A stretch of 64,000 bases of DNA from Climacium dendroides (GCA_950106755.1 OX467083.1:1463501-1527500); one strand, 5' to 3'. Shown: positions 11,738 through 24,199, counted from the stretch's first letter. The notes: generated by a model not told the origin, from the sequence alone. Translations and numbers: made by a program.

Positions 11738-11990
11738 TACAAAAGTGTTCCTAGGGATATGGCCATTTTTGGGGTGGTTTTTATTGCACCGACCCCCCCA
11801 TTAGCAGCCCTTGCAAATCCAAAAATACAAACTAGAATCCTAATTTTTTTTTCCATTTGTGAGATATAGCAACTTTGACTTTGAGGTCGACAAGTTTGAC
11901 TTTGCTCTTGTACACACAATTTGAAGAATTTTTTCAAGAAAATGAACTTTTCGGAATGGGATTGACGTGGGCTATCCAAAAATGTCTTGT
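11700..11990 (+). repeat. Dispersed repeat with telomere-like head, copy 1
   Basis: It begins ACAGTTTAGGG with further TTTAGGG units, then GGTTACAA. It shares with 15170-15450 a series of blocks in the same order: a TTTTTGGGGTGG-like block, CCCATTAGCA, TGTGAGATAT, AACTTTGACTTT, and GGACTTTTCGGAA or GAACTTTTCGGAA. Identity is moderate, so the copies are old. No coding capacity is seen. Confidence 0.65.
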
Positions 11991-11996
11991 ACTTCT

Positions 11997-12484
11997 AAAT
12001 GAGTGTATTAGGAGTTTGCTATAGTTTAAAGGACCAAATTAGAAAATACTACAAATTTGTATGTAAGTGGATAGAAATAAGTGTACCCATAAGTTCTAAA
12101 TTTCTTAGCTTTGTAAAATTCATGAAAATAATTGTGAAATTTATGTTATTTTTTAAATTATAAATGAGTGTATTATAAATGGATTGTAGTTTGAAGGACC
12201 AAAATAAAAATATATTACAAATTTGTATGTAAGTAGATAGAAATAAGTGTACCCATAAGTTCTAAATTTCTTAGCTTTGTAAAATTCATGAAAATAATAT
12301 TGAAATTCATGTTATTTTTTAAATTATAAATGGATGTATTTTAAGTGGGCTCTAATTTAGTGAATCAAATAAAAATATATGACAAATTTCTACGTATGTC
12401 TATGGAATTAAGTGTGTCCATAAGTTCTAAATTTTCTAGCTTTGCGAAATTCATGAAAATAATATTGAAACCTAAATCCTAAAC
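11997..12484 (+). repeat. 166 bp tandem repeat, three copies
   Basis: Units start near 11997, 12162 and 12329. Each begins AAATGAGTGTATT or AAATGGATGTATT, contains ACAAATTTGTATGTAAGT (or a variant), ATAAGTTCTAAATTT and CTTAGCTTTG, and ends ATTTTTTAAATTAT. The first two copies are close and the third is more diverged. It is a satellite-like array of 160-170 bp units directly after a telomere-like block. Confidence 0.8.
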
Positions 12485-13089
12485 TTTAAAATCTTTGTCC
12501 ATGCTAACATGATTTCAATGATTTATTATGTCAAAATACAACAATGGTTGTATTTTAAGGGGACCATAGATGCAATTGTCATGCCATTTGAACTTTTTAT
12601 ACTAAACAAAATGAACTATGAAGTTGCAAGTACATGGGTCCATGAAAATTTATGAAAAATCTTTGCGCATGCTAACATTTCAATTATTTATTAAGTCAAA
12701 ATACAATAAACTATGAAGTTGAAACTATATTTATTTATAAAAATTCCTATAAAATTTAGCCTCATACAAACATGCAATTTTGATCAAATTGAATTAAATT
12801 GAGTTTTCATACAAGTTGCAAACATTTATATTTTCATGAGTTCATATACAATTTTGGGAAACACTACATATTAAGCCTTATTGTACTTGAATGAATCCTA
12901 TTGATTCAAGGCATACAATTGGTATCTACTGACTCAAATGCAAAATTCAACTAGTTTAGAGTCTCTAGGGATGTTTTGCAAGTATGTGTGTACGCCAATT
13001 GGCTCTATATTGTGCTTCAAATTGGTGAACTGCCGTGGCTTGGTTGGACCAATCACAAGGCAATGGTCCACCTGTACAAGTACGGTAGA

Positions 13090-13245
13090 ACCATGATTGT
13101 CATATTGAACAAGTTACTATTCATTTTTCATCCTGTAGGACGAGTTACTATTCATCAAATGTATTTGAGAGGTACATTTGATGAATAGTAACTCGTCCTA
13201 CAGGACAAGAAATGAATAGTAACTTGTCCAGTATAACAACCATGG
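13090..13245. mobile_element. Foldback element (about 73 bp arms)
   Basis: Left arm 13090-13163 and right arm 13173-13245 are near-perfect inverted repeats around a 9 bp loop. Both arms also contain the motif GTTACTATTCAT twice in direct order. The outer ends are ACCATG and CATGGT. No target duplication was established. It would form a long hairpin RNA if transcribed. Confidence 0.75.
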
Positions 13246-13269
13246 GTGGAACATGATGAGTTTTAGAAT

Positions 13270-14285
13270 TTCTTACGCCCCTATCTTCGTTGTCATTGCA
13301 ACCCTTGTGCTACACAGGACTGTCAAAGGGCGATCATGTGGTGGAATCATGCTATATGGTTCATGATAAATAATTTAGAACGATTCTTTCCAGATGAGCA
13401 ACATCCTACACTGGTTGCTAAGTTTGTGGCGTTCTATGTTTGGATGGCTAGTACTGATCGAATTGCCACCAAAAGTCATCTAATGTTTTGACATAGCAGG
13501 ATTTGGATGACAGAAGCGGCAGTGTTATTTGCAACTGCTTCAAATTCCAACTTGCTTACAAAGTACCCTGATTTACCGGGCTTTTGTAAGGTTGAGAGAT
13601 TGTTGAAACCCAACAGTTTTACGATTGCTAATCCTATTGCTCCTAGTCCTGCTCCTTCCAACAAAAGAGCAAGGATCAACGTCAACACACGCCCCAACGA
13701 ACATACTCCACAATCTGCACGCCAACAATATCAAGGGAGAGGTCGAGGAAATTTCCAACCCCATCGAGACGGCCGACGAGGGTCTTACAATGCTCGACGA
13801 GGATCATGCCTGGTCACTTCTGCTTCCTCGTCGATGACTCCCCTAGTGGTGTCATGATCATAGACATTACTGACATTAGTTCGAGCAAGCTTGCAATCCA
13901 ACGACCGGTGATTTCTCCAATTAAAGGACGAATCTTAAGCTTTGAGAACGATCCATGATCTTGCTAAGTTATTTCCAATCACCAAGTGTTAGATAGATTA
14001 AATTTCAGTAAAAATAGAAGTTTAAACTAACTCTGTTATCGACTTTGTGTTACCGGTATAGAGACTGTGCGGCAGTTAGTATGGGACCCCTTAGGACGAC
14101 ATATGATAGAACGAACAGAGCGCCATAAAAAATCCGGTCATATCGTTCTTACGTACCAGTCTCGAGTGATGGAGTGGATCAACATTCGGAGATTATTCGA
14201 GGAAATGTTGAGGAATTATGGTTTTGATAGCTTGATTGAGACCATGCGGGATATGGTATTCCATGGCGATATCACGATAATATAG
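13270..14285 (+). pseudogene. Unrecognised coding remnant, probably mobile-element derived
   Basis: Protein-like segments occur in three blocks. At about 13275-13490 is a Cys/Trp/His-containing segment (CHCNPCATQDCQ, WMASTDRIATKSH). At 13507-13857 is a segment with YPDLPGFCKVERLL followed by an Arg/Gly-rich tail (GRGRGNFQPHRDGRRG), which resembles a nucleic-acid-binding gag or RGG tail. At 14067-14285 is MRQLVWDPLGRHM and RLFEEMLRNYGFDSLIETM. Frameshifts and stops separate the blocks. I could not assign a family; a transposon protein or an old retrocopy are both possible. Confidence 0.35.
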
Positions 14286-14682
14286 CTAGTATGTTATACA
14301 AGCCAGCATATGTATTTAAGTGATTTTCTTTTCTGGATCTCTTTGACGTTAACAATACGTGTCTTTGTTTGCAAGTAAAGAGGTTTTCAAAATTTTTGAA
14401 CCCTCTTACCTAGTTTGAAATTTCCAAATATGCCCTTGCATTGATCCATGTATGATCCATGAATGTCGATATGATCTAGAACAAATAGTTGACGGACGCA
14501 GTGAAACAAGGTCTCAACTACATACTTCTGAGACCGACAAAGTTAAGTTTATGTGTTGGCACGATTTTGGATGCATTTGATCAACTATGTGAGATTTTGG
14601 CTCTTATTGATCTGGAATTTCCTGTTACAGAAGCCCGAACTTAGGATTTAGGGTTTAGGGTTACAAGGGTATTCCCGAAAAT

Positions 14683-15169
14683 TTCATCCATCAATTGCCG
14701 CTACACCAAGTGTCGGATGATTAAGTAAAATACATTTCTAGAGAGCGCTAAGAAGCATGTACGAAGTGGTGTATTTACTTTAGGCTAAAAGTAGATTTTT
14801 GCCGTTGTCAAAACATGAGGTGTTCAATTCACACTCCTACACAAAGAAGGGCGTTTGTATTTGGATTGCATGATGTTGTAGGGCTTCTTCGTGGGAGTCT
14901 ATGATGACATGGCACGCGTTGATTGGACATCGTATGTCCCAATTATTGATGGATGAAGTTTTGTTTTTGGAAACTTCATCCATCAATTGACGTTACACCA
15001 AGTGTCGGATGATTAAGTGAAATACATTTTTGGAGAGCACTAAAAAACATGTACAAAGGGGTGTATTTACTTTAGGCTAAAAATAGATTTTTATCATTGT
15101 CAAAACATGAGGTGTTCAATTCATGCTCTTGCATGAAGAAGGGTGTTTGTATTTGGATTGCATGACAGT
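14683..15169 (+). repeat. 292 bp tandem duplication
   Basis: TTCATCCATCAATTG at 14683 and again at 14975 starts two near-identical copies, which share ACACCAAGTGTCGGATGATT, TTTACTTTAGGCTAAAA and CAAAACATGAGGTGTTCAAT. The second copy stops where a TTTAGGG block begins at 15170. The spacer between copies contains one arm of a GATGGATGAAGTTT hairpin (see findings). Confidence 0.8.
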
Positions 15170-15450
15170 TTAGGGTTTAGGGTTTAGGGTTACAAGGAGG
15201 TTCTATAGGTTTGGCGATTTTTATTTTGGGTTGCGATTTTGGCTACCCTCTCATTAGCAAACGTTGCGATCGCAATGGTGAAGTCAGATTCCTATACAAA
15301 TTCATAGATTGTGAGATATGGAAACTTTGACTTTAGGGTCCGTAGAGTTGACCATGCCATAGCAGATTCAATATAAGGAATTTGAACATGGAAATGGACT
15401 TTTCGGAAAGAGCTTGTTGAGAGCTTTCCAAAAATACCTTGACTTTTTAA
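15170..15450 (+). repeat. Dispersed repeat with telomere-like head, copy 2
   Basis: ACAGTTTAGGGTTTAGGG then GGTTACAAGG, followed by the same order of blocks as at 11700-11990, including CATTAGCA, TGTGAGATATGG, AACTTTGACTTTAGGG and GGACTTTTCGGAA. A third, shorter TTTAGGGTTTAGGGTTACAAG head at 14648-14667 lacks the body. Confidence 0.65.
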
Positions 15451-16849
15451 AAATAGCATATTTGATTTTTGACCCTATTGGTTACTTTGGAGAACTTTGA
15501 CTCTTAGTTGGAGTAGTGGATTGCATTTTGGATGGCATGATGTTGTAGTTCTTCATTGTGGGACTCTAAAATGATGCGGAGCACTTTGATTAAACATTGC
15601 ATGCATGCGTTATCGATGGATGAAGTTCTGATTTTCAAACTTCATCCATCCATTGCTACTACTTGAAGTATCACATGTGAAAATGAAAGCCATTTTTGGA
15701 TTAGGGTTACAAGCATCTATAAGATGATGCTTTCAATTTTGTCTAAAAATAGATATCTAAAGGTTGTACAATGATTGAATAGAATTATTTATAAGCTTTT
15801 AATTTGAATTTTTAATGAAATTTGTAATGATTGCAAGAACACTTGGAGAATATAATTTTATAATAGGGAATTAAAAGTCATAGTAGTAGTAAACTTTATG
15901 TACTGAATAGTCCTTTGAGGATCATATAAATGAAAATTCATTAATGAAGGTTAGTCCTATACTTGCAAATAATCTTACTTTTGATGACAAGGGGACATCA
16001 ATTCAACTAATGCAGGAAAGTTTGCAAAGTAGACAACATTCTGAATAGTTTGCTTCTATAATTTTATAACATTTGTACCATGAAGGGTTTTTTTTCCTTG
16101 CATATTGTATTTGTTCCAACTTCCAAGGGGATTTCATAAAAGTGAATATCCATGTCACATAACTATTCAATAATTCTATTCAATCATTGTACAACAACAA
16201 GTGTACAAGAAGTGAAAATTAGAATAGTACCTTGATGTTAGGAAGAAAGTACAATGAATTTAAAATTTTCACAAAGATAATTTAAAAATAAAAAATAGTA
16301 TCTAATGTTCTACATATATAATAATACATGTTAATATAAAATTTAGGTTTTCTAATGAAATTATTTGTACTTTTTAGCTAATTAAATTGAAAATGTGAAT
16401 TCTAACTTTAAATTCTACATTTTAGAAATTATAATAGTTGAAATGGATGTTAGAAGCCTATTCAAATACTAAATGTTTTGTGTTGTATGATGCTAAAAAA
16501 TAGGACTACCATGGCCCCTAAGATTTTCAATACATGGATCGAGCATGGATGATGGATTGTAGCAACGGACCCTACAACTCCAATGTTGTGGATCACAGAG
16601 CGAGCATTGCAGGATGGGTTGCATTGGGCAGCCATAGGGCATGAACGCGGGAAATTGCTCTCAATTATCACAGCACCACAAGATGTGATTTATTTGGAAG
16701 TAGCAATGGAAGAAGGGAAAACTTGCAAGTTCTAGTTGCAAAGGCAATTCATGATGGCAACTATCCCTTAGTGTTGCTTAAATGTTGATTAGCTCATGCG
16801 GGTCTTGTGTAAACTTCAAGAGAATTGGACCTCTATGCTTGAGGAGCTT

Positions 16850-17332
16850 TGAAGTGCACGTAGTAAAGCAGTGGAAAGGTTCCAAAAATTAAATCCAGAG
16901 AATGTTGTACGAGCTCAGAGACTTCTGCAAGAAATGTTGGCATATGAAGAGTTGAAAAGAACGGCTCCACAAAATATTCATGACAAGACTCCTCCACAAG
17001 TTCCTAAAGAAACTGATCCTATATATAAGGTTCTAGCAAATCCAATGAATGTTCATTGGGTGCCTATTCAAGAGCGTCGCAAAAAACGTACAACACTAGA
17101 ATCGATGGAAGACAATACATCCTCCCATCCAACAATACAACAAAGAAATGTCAGAGGAATTCAAGGTACGGGATCACAAGAAACACGTGCTATAAACGCA
17201 ACACTAAGAATGGATACATTTGTTGAACTACATCAGGAAAATGAATACAATTGCAACAGTACTGCAGTAGTGCAATTGCAGTTACTACTGTCCGCAATAT
17301 TGTATTTGTATTATTTCAAAACTTTTGCATAA
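16850..17332 (+). pseudogene. Unrecognised open frame in repeat-rich DNA
   Basis: About 153 codons stay open to a TAA at 17330-17332, but the open frame begins without an ATG and the upstream sequence (16500-16850) carries protein-like pieces in shifted frames (TREIALNYHSTT, VLVAKAIHDGNYPLVLL). The frame contains LNPENVVRAQRLLQEMLAYEELKRT, a helix-prone segment. Its 3' end runs into a low-complexity TTGCAATATTG tract. It is probably part of a decayed mobile element. No family recognised. Confidence 0.3.
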
Positions 17333-17800
17333 TTGAAAGAGTACCTTCTGTTGCAATATTGTCTTTGTAGAACCATTGCAAAAGTATTGAAGTGGAACAG
17401 AAAGTACTAATTTACATTCTCAAACCTATTGCAATATTGAATTTAGTAGTAATGTTTTCAGTAATTTTTCAGTTTTGCCTTATTATTGTTTCAGGTTTGT
17501 TTTCAGTTATGAATTGCAATTGAAACAATGTACAAACAGTACCTCTATCATATTGCAACATTTTGGTCATGATTCAAATCTGTTGCAGTATTGTTGTGAT
17601 ATTTTTTATTATTTCACATTGCTATACTGTTGTAGAATTGTTGTAGTATAAAAATTGTATTGCAAGCAATGCACTTTCAGTATTAGTATTTTTTTTGAAT
17701 TGAACTAGAGTTTTTACTGTTGTAATTTGAAGTTCAAAATCATATCAATACTATTATTGAACTGTTTCAATATTGCAATGTTATTGCCACAAGTCCAAAT
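17230..17800. repeat. TTGCAATATTG-rich degenerate repeat tract
   Basis: Short variants of TTGCAATATTG and TTGTATTG recur irregularly. The same vocabulary fills 25440-25980, which also flanks a decayed coding element, so the two tracts are probably related non-coding parts of one repeat family. Confidence 0.5.
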
Positions 17801-17929
17801 GTTCAAATAGACTAAGGTAGTAGGCTCACAGTTTGCTCATTTAAGGATTGGTCCACATTTTTCACCTATTTTTTTGCATTGGAATATTTTTAGCTAATTT
17901 TCCATTCCATTTGTATTGCAAAAAGTAAA

Positions 17930-20370
17930 AAAATGAATTTTTTTCCTCATCTAACTATAGGATCTTACCTTTAACTAGGATGAAAATACATGGAAAACAT
18001 TTCAGAAATTTTGATCATATGGATTGCAAGATATTTGTGTTAAAGGAGAAAAAAAAACATTTCCCAGGATCTTGCATAACTACATCATTTAATGTTGAAC
18101 CTTTGTAATTAAATTTTTTTGCAATAAAGAATTTTAATCTTTAAATCTTCATGTTGGGAATTGAGTTGAAAGTCTATGGAAAAAACTTATTAAAACTTAA
18201 TAATTAATTCTAAAAAAATTGCTATGTAGAAGTATAGCATAAATTTTTTAATTAAAAAGGTCTTCAAATTGGAATTGAAATGCTCTTACCCCAATGGTGA
18301 CATTAATCTAGAAATCAATCTAAACCCTATGGAATTTGTTTTTAGAAAAAATTATGAAAGTTGAAAGTCTCAAAATAATCTATATTTGTAATTCATGCAA
18401 AAGGGTCAATCTTGAATGAATACCTTAAAAGACCTTTTTCTGTTTTTTGTTGTGATAGTTTATATGTTTCATATTATGAGATCTTTCTAAACAACATGAG
18501 TCTCCTACTATAGAGTTCTTGGCACCATTTAAAAGTTCTCTACAAAGAGGATTGCATACACCTTGTTTCAAGGCATTCAATGTTAAAGTTATGGATTTCA
18601 AAGTTATTTTTTTCAAAAGAAATAACATCATTTAGGAAGTTCATTGAATCTTTGTTTTAGGACATCTAAACTTATAGCGTGATCCTTATGCATTTCAACT
18701 TAATCCATAGCTAAATAACTCATTACATTTTTAATTTTTGATCTAGTAGATTGTTGGTTTTCTCTTTGGTTTTTTAATACCTTTCTCAAGGTCCTATTTT
18801 CAAAGAATATTAGTTCTTTGCTTCAAGATGTAGTAATTATGGATATTTTCACTATTTTTCCATATCCAAAAACACTTTAATGTTGAATCTCCTAAATTGT
18901 GAGTCCCCATTTTGATTGCTTCATATTATTACAAAGGTCTTATCTTCGAACATTGAGCCCAAAAGAACATTGAGCCCAAAAGAGGCTGCCACCTTATGGT
19001 GTGCATTAGTTCCCCCCCCCTCTCAAAAAAATCACAAGCTGTTAATTTTCTTTTAAAAAAAATGCTTCCCTTCCAAGATGCCGTCCATTTCTTAAAAAAA
19101 CACAAGCCATTAATCTTTGTGAGATTTAATCTGAGCTATCCAAATATGAATTTAGAATACAATATCAAATATGGATACAAATATAAATATTGAATATGGT
19201 ACAAATATAATACATTTACAAATACAGGTCTGAATACGGTATGAATATGGGAGCTAATATGGGTACAAATACAATAATTGATACATGATTTATCCCATAT
19301 CAAATGCCACCCCTACTTGAAAAATACAAAAGGGTGGGATGCAGGGAGCATACAATTTAATTTAACTGAAATTGTTTTCAATTTTCTAGGGGGATGAAAT
19401 TTATTTATTTTTAAATTTCCTTAATTTTTTTTTAGCTCATTGTGACAATTTTTCACAATGACAATGAGCTCAAAAGAGGCAGTTACTACCTTAATATTGC
19501 CTTAATAATACTTGCACTTTGTTTTAGAGTACATGGACTTCGGATGTGACAATTTTAGATTTTCCATTTTTTATCTAAATGCAATGACATTGCATTTATG
19601 GATCTTCAAATTCTGACTTTTGTCCTTTCATTTCTTTATACAATTGAAGAGGTCACATCTTCTAAAATTGCCTAGACAATGATTTGAGACTTCTAGACTT
19701 ATTATTTGACAATTAACCGTTAAAGGACCAATATGCGTTTTTTGGTTGTATAGAAATTTTGGGCAAGTACATATGACTTGAGATTTGTATATTGAAGGCC
19801 CAAACTTTAATAGAAGTTTGGAGCAAGGTCATTCTTTCATGTCAGACAAATTTTATGACATTTGGAAATACAAGTCAAAAGTTTATGGCCTAATATTTTA
19901 CTTCTTTTCGTAAATGGACAGTTCGGGCAAATTTTAAAAATCACTTTTTTTTAAAATTAAAATTTGAAATTGGTTTGTCAAACTTATATATATATATATA
20001 TATATATCTGTGTGTGTGTGTGTGTGGAAATCTTTAAATCATTCCATTTTGATGAACGAGATGAAAGTTATGAGGAAATTTTGTTTGTGGGTAGTTATGT
20101 AGTTTCTACTCTAAAATAAACTTTGAAGTCATTTATTTAACTCAATTTTTAATATTTTGGGAAAAAAATTTCATATGATGTATATTGTTTATTAAAATAC
20201 TAAAACCATTGGGATTGGCATTTTTCAATTTCATAAATAAATTATTAACAAATTAGCATTTTGAATCATTCTCTACTTCTTTCTACTTGCTATTTTTTTC
20301 CTATAAGGTAAAACAAACCATTACGGACCAAATGGGGGGTTTGCCTTCATATCATTACTGAAATTTTGTA
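17930..20370. repeat. AT-rich intergenic repeats, no gene
   Basis: 17930-18130 shares CATCTAACTATAGGATCTTA and following blocks with 53780-53960. GAGCCCAAAAGA/GAGCTCAAAAGAGGC recurs near 18955, 18972 and 19467. At about 19986-20026 is a compound (TA)n(TG)n microsatellite. TTAACCGTTAAAGGACC at about 19715 resembles the terminus of the TTAA element at 3461. No coding region is supportable. Confidence 0.6.
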
Positions 20371-20606
20371 ATTTTTTTCCCACACAAAGACAAGTGATAG
20401 AAATGGCGAGAGCAATTGAAATTATATTTTTTCAACAAAGTGTGAATTTGTTATGAATTTTGAAGTGTTCTGCCCATCATGGCCTAAAAGAGCTTGTAGA
20501 CTACCCCAAAACCAACAAAAATTATATCCATAATGCTCATCTTACTCACCTATTACAGTCACAATTTTTTCTAACAGAGAAGGCCTAAAATCTAGTCATA
20601 TTTTTT
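20371..20606 (+). repeat. Dispersed repeat, paired with 40672-40890
   Basis: Both copies share in order TTTTTTTCCCACA, GCAATTGAAATTATATTTTTT, GAATTTG, TGAAGTGTTC, AATGCTCATCTTACT and CAGTCACAAT. Identity is high enough to align by eye, with small indels. Same strand, non-coding. Confidence 0.75.
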
Positions 20607-20900
20607 TTGTTCAATTAAGTTCAATTTAAAAAAGTAAATAGGGAGTCCAAAATTTCAATGCATGTAGTTTGCAAAAATACACTAGGTGACTTCCCCATGA
20701 ATATAAGCTTTGTTTTAACATTCTATATGTATGATTGATGTTAATTTCAATTACTTTCAAATACACTAATGCTCTAGATTTGACAATTTCCATGAGCATC
20801 TAAATGTGGTGTTTTTTCCATAATTCTAATAGACAATAAAAAATAAACTAAATTTACTTTCATCTTTCTTATACATTAGTAGAATTGGTCCTGAAATGCA

Positions 20901-21074
20901 CACTACGAGAAACTTGTGTTTCTTTTAGACAAGCTTGGATTTTTTGTAATGGATTTTTTTGGACACCTTCATTTTTCATGATGTTCATTGGATGTTACTA
21001 TTGATATAGATGTCCAAAAATATCCATTACAAAAAACCCAAGCTTGCTGAAAAAAACATGAGTTTCTTCTAGTG
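20901..21074. mobile_element. CACTA-type miniature element with GCA target duplication
   Basis: The 174 bp element starts CACTACGAGAAACTTGTG and ends CATGAGTTTCTTCTAGTG. Its arms (about 62 bp each) are inverted repeats. It is flanked by the trinucleotide GCA at 20898-20900 and 21075-21077, matching the 3 bp duplication of CACTA (EnSpm/CMC) transposons. The CACTA terminus is explicit. It encodes nothing, so it depended on a transposase from elsewhere. Confidence 0.9.
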
Positions 21075-21077
21075 GCA

Positions 21078-23790
21078 TATTGTTAAATTCAAAATATTCA
21101 ATACAAAATATTGTTCAATTTCTAAGCTTTTCCTTTGGTTTATCTGTAAATATTACAACATTTTATAATTGAATGCACATATTCTTATTCTCACAATATC
21201 TTATGAATTTAATTCAATTTACTTTAAGAAACCAATTAAAATATATCTACTGTTGTGAATGTCTAGCCCTATCAAGATGCTTATCATTTTAAAAAGGGAC
21301 CTATATGTCATTGTGTCTAAATTGTCAGATACTTTCTTTGTATGCTAACAATGGTATTTTCATAGACATAGCTACTATATATGAGCCACACTAATATTAT
21401 GATAGCCTAAAATATCACCACCAATTAATTGCAATAAATTATCATGTACAATCATGGAAAATAACTTTCCGAATTCACTGTAAACGGGGTTTCAATTTTT
21501 CAAAATTTAGCCCCTAAATGTTCACACATCCAAAAAGTGGATGTGCCTTGGTCAACCTCGATTGTGACCTTCAAAATAACTATATTTGGAATTTGATGTA
21601 GACTAAGAAAATGAAGCTTGACAAGTTTTGTTTCTATTCCATTATATATAATTTTTTTTATAATGTCATAAACTGAAAGAGTTACTGTGATTGAAAGTTT
21701 CATGTGTTAGAATCCAAATAATTCAATGTGTTGTGTTTTTCATTCATTTAAAAAAAAATTAATTTAAAACTATAAAATTATGTTTCTCATCCTATTCTTC
21801 ATTTAAGATAAGAAATGCTAATTTTTCAAATATAAATTGCAATTCTTATCATATCATTTCCACCTTTAGTTTTAAAAAATGATGATAGTTTTATTTTTTT
21901 AATAAAAAAATTTCCAAATTAAAAATTAAAAAACAAAATTCAGTTTTTCATTACCAAGAAATATCAAAATGTTATACATCAATTACATAAAATGATCAAT
22001 TTGTTTTGATAATCAAATTTGACTTCAAGGTCTTTGTTGTGACTATTTTGGGTGTAAAAAATAAATAAACAATTGAAAGTTTTTCACACTAATTTCCCTA
22101 GGTACTTGTATCTCTTCAAAGAATTTTAAATAATTTTAGTTTAATTATATTTTTACTTATTTAAGTTCAATTTTAACAACAAAATTCATACCAATTAAAA
22201 ATTTTCACGTAAAAAATTGAGATATCTAATAGTGATATGCAATTCATAGATTCTATTAATAAAAATATAAGATTATTATTTGTACACAATTTAGAAGTGA
22301 AAATTGTGATTGCACATGATGTTCAACCATTTTACAATGAATCCTATCTTTTAAAGGTAAATAAGGGTTAAGGCTAAACTTTGGTAGGCTTGAGTGGGAT
22401 TCCATGAGGATGCAATGATAATTATATTTACCAAAATCTACTAAGGTAAGAGGCTTTGAAATGGAGTGGGCTCTAACATGGTGCCCTCTCTTAAATGTAC
22501 AGCATTTGTACATGTTGTTTTTTCATAGCCTTCAACAATGTATCAATAGGGTACATTTTAGCTAAGGCACCATTTTAGAGCCCTATGCCCTTTCAACTTC
22601 AAAATTTAATAACCAATTCCAAAAAACTTCAAAAAATATGAAACGACTTGGGTTAGATGTCAATTTCACTTGTCTTTGAGGGAAAATATACCCAAAAATA
22701 TTTCAAGAGGTTTCACCTCCTCAAAATTCAGTTTTAGCCCTCAGATGGTCCATTTCAGAGCTGACTACCTTCATTACACTCCATGTTGTAACAAAAATTC
22801 AAATGACACATGTTCAATACAGGACACATCATTGGCCCATATTTTCTAGGGTTTGTAGTGCTTAAGGTTGATCAGGCGGTTAAGCCCTTGTGAGCCACTG
22901 GTTTGTAATCTTCTTCACTTACTAGTTCACTTCAGTTCAGTTAACAGTGATGCTGAGACCATGGACAACGAAGGAGAGAGTTTGAGGCGTGCAGGGCATC
23001 GACCGCATCCTTACCGGTTATGCTTTGGAGAATTTAAAGTACTTGTCTCCTTCAGCTTTTGTCATTTGAGTACTCTAGTGGTGTCTGTGTTCAGTTTTGA
23101 CGATCTTTGTGCCCGTGTTCATAGGTCTATAGGGTTTCGGTTGGAAAAAAGAAAGGGTTGGGTGCATGCAGTTCGGGTTGGTGAATAAAACGCCATGACG
23201 TGTAGGTACTTGTTGTCGTCCTTGGCCACTTCTAGTCACAAAGGCAACCTTGAACTCTCATCCTGGTCATCTCGAGGGACGTGATCTTGCATTTTGCCTT
23301 CACTGGCTACAGCTATTGCCAGCACGCTCGCCGTGCGACTACATTTGCATGATGAAAAAGGGATGGGAGAAAGTCTTTTCAGATTTCTAGAGGTGAGAGA
23401 TGGGAGGCAGCGTTTCCAGAGGTGCGAGGTGGAGCTCCCAGGAGCAGAGCGAGGGAGGTGGAATCCCCGAGTACTATGCAGAGTCTTCATCCCCAACCGG
23501 TAAGAATTGTCTTACTTGGAGCACACAAGTATAAATCATTACTGCGCACCTTGTGTGGTACTTGTGCTTTAGTGTAGACAGATAGCTGTGTCTGGTTAGG
23601 GTTTAATTGACTCCGTTGAGACTATTGTAAATAAATTTGCAAGTTTTCGACAGCCTAAAATGAGATTTATGAACGGGTTTTCCCTTCTAACCAGGTCATC
23701 TATAGATTTAAGAGTTGTACTGAACTTTATCATTCTATGTGAAATTTTAATTTAGTGGAAGTTCCGTTCTTTTCGTAATTGACGTTCATC
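21078..23790. other. Mostly non-coding intergenic sequence
   Basis: 21078-22860 is AT-rich with no gene. From 22860 to 23520 base composition becomes more balanced and short open frames appear on both strands, but none has a recognisable product. This stretch leads into the captured CBL exons at 23801 and may be a decayed 5' part of the same fragment block. Confidence 0.5.
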
Positions 23791-23800
23791 ACTTGAATAG

Positions 23801-24199
23801 GAAGAATTCCAGCTTGTGCTTTTGAAAAATAGCAAGAGGGAGAATCTTTTCGCTGATAGGGTAAGTAATCACTGACCCCTTAGCTTCCTTGTGATTCGGT
23901 GTCTTTATTGTAACTGAAGGAACCTCATTACTATTGTCACTCTTCTTGATTACGTTTTAATTCTTTCTCTTAAGGTTTGCGTAAGCTACTTTTGAAGAGT
24001 CCTTCACAATATTTTTGTTACAAATCTATTATAAACATTCTTCGACTCTCCTCTTATGTCCTTTCTATGGATGATCCTCTGGATTTCCAGATTTTTGATT
24101 TGTTCGATGTGAAACCAAATGGGGTAATTGGATTTGGAGAATTCGTGTGCTCTCTCAGCGTCTTCCATCCTACAGCGCCCTTTGAAGACAAAAAAGCTC
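23801..24199 (+). pseudogene. CBL: Calcineurin B-like (CBL) protein fragment, two exons
   Basis: Exon 23801-23860 encodes EEFQLVLLKNSKRENLFADR, bounded by AG and GTAAGT. Exon 24091-24199 encodes [19 protein letters not shown] then [14 protein letters not shown]. This is the EF-hand core of plant CBL calcium sensors, which bind and activate CIPK kinases. The EF loop [12 protein letters not shown] keeps Asp1 and Glu12 but has Gly at position 9. The remaining CBL exons (N-terminal myristoyl region, last two EF hands) are not found upstream or downstream. The following sequence instead encodes ATP-citrate lyase. It is therefore a gene fragment, most likely captured by a transposon. Confidence 0.85.

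Noticed and set aside
13270..14285. hAT transposase
   Set aside because: First impression from the surrounding foldback, but none of the hAT dimerisation or RW/ED motifs could be found.
19986..20026. Possible Z-DNA or origin-type element
   Set aside because: A simple (TA)n(TG)n microsatellite; no further evidence for a function.
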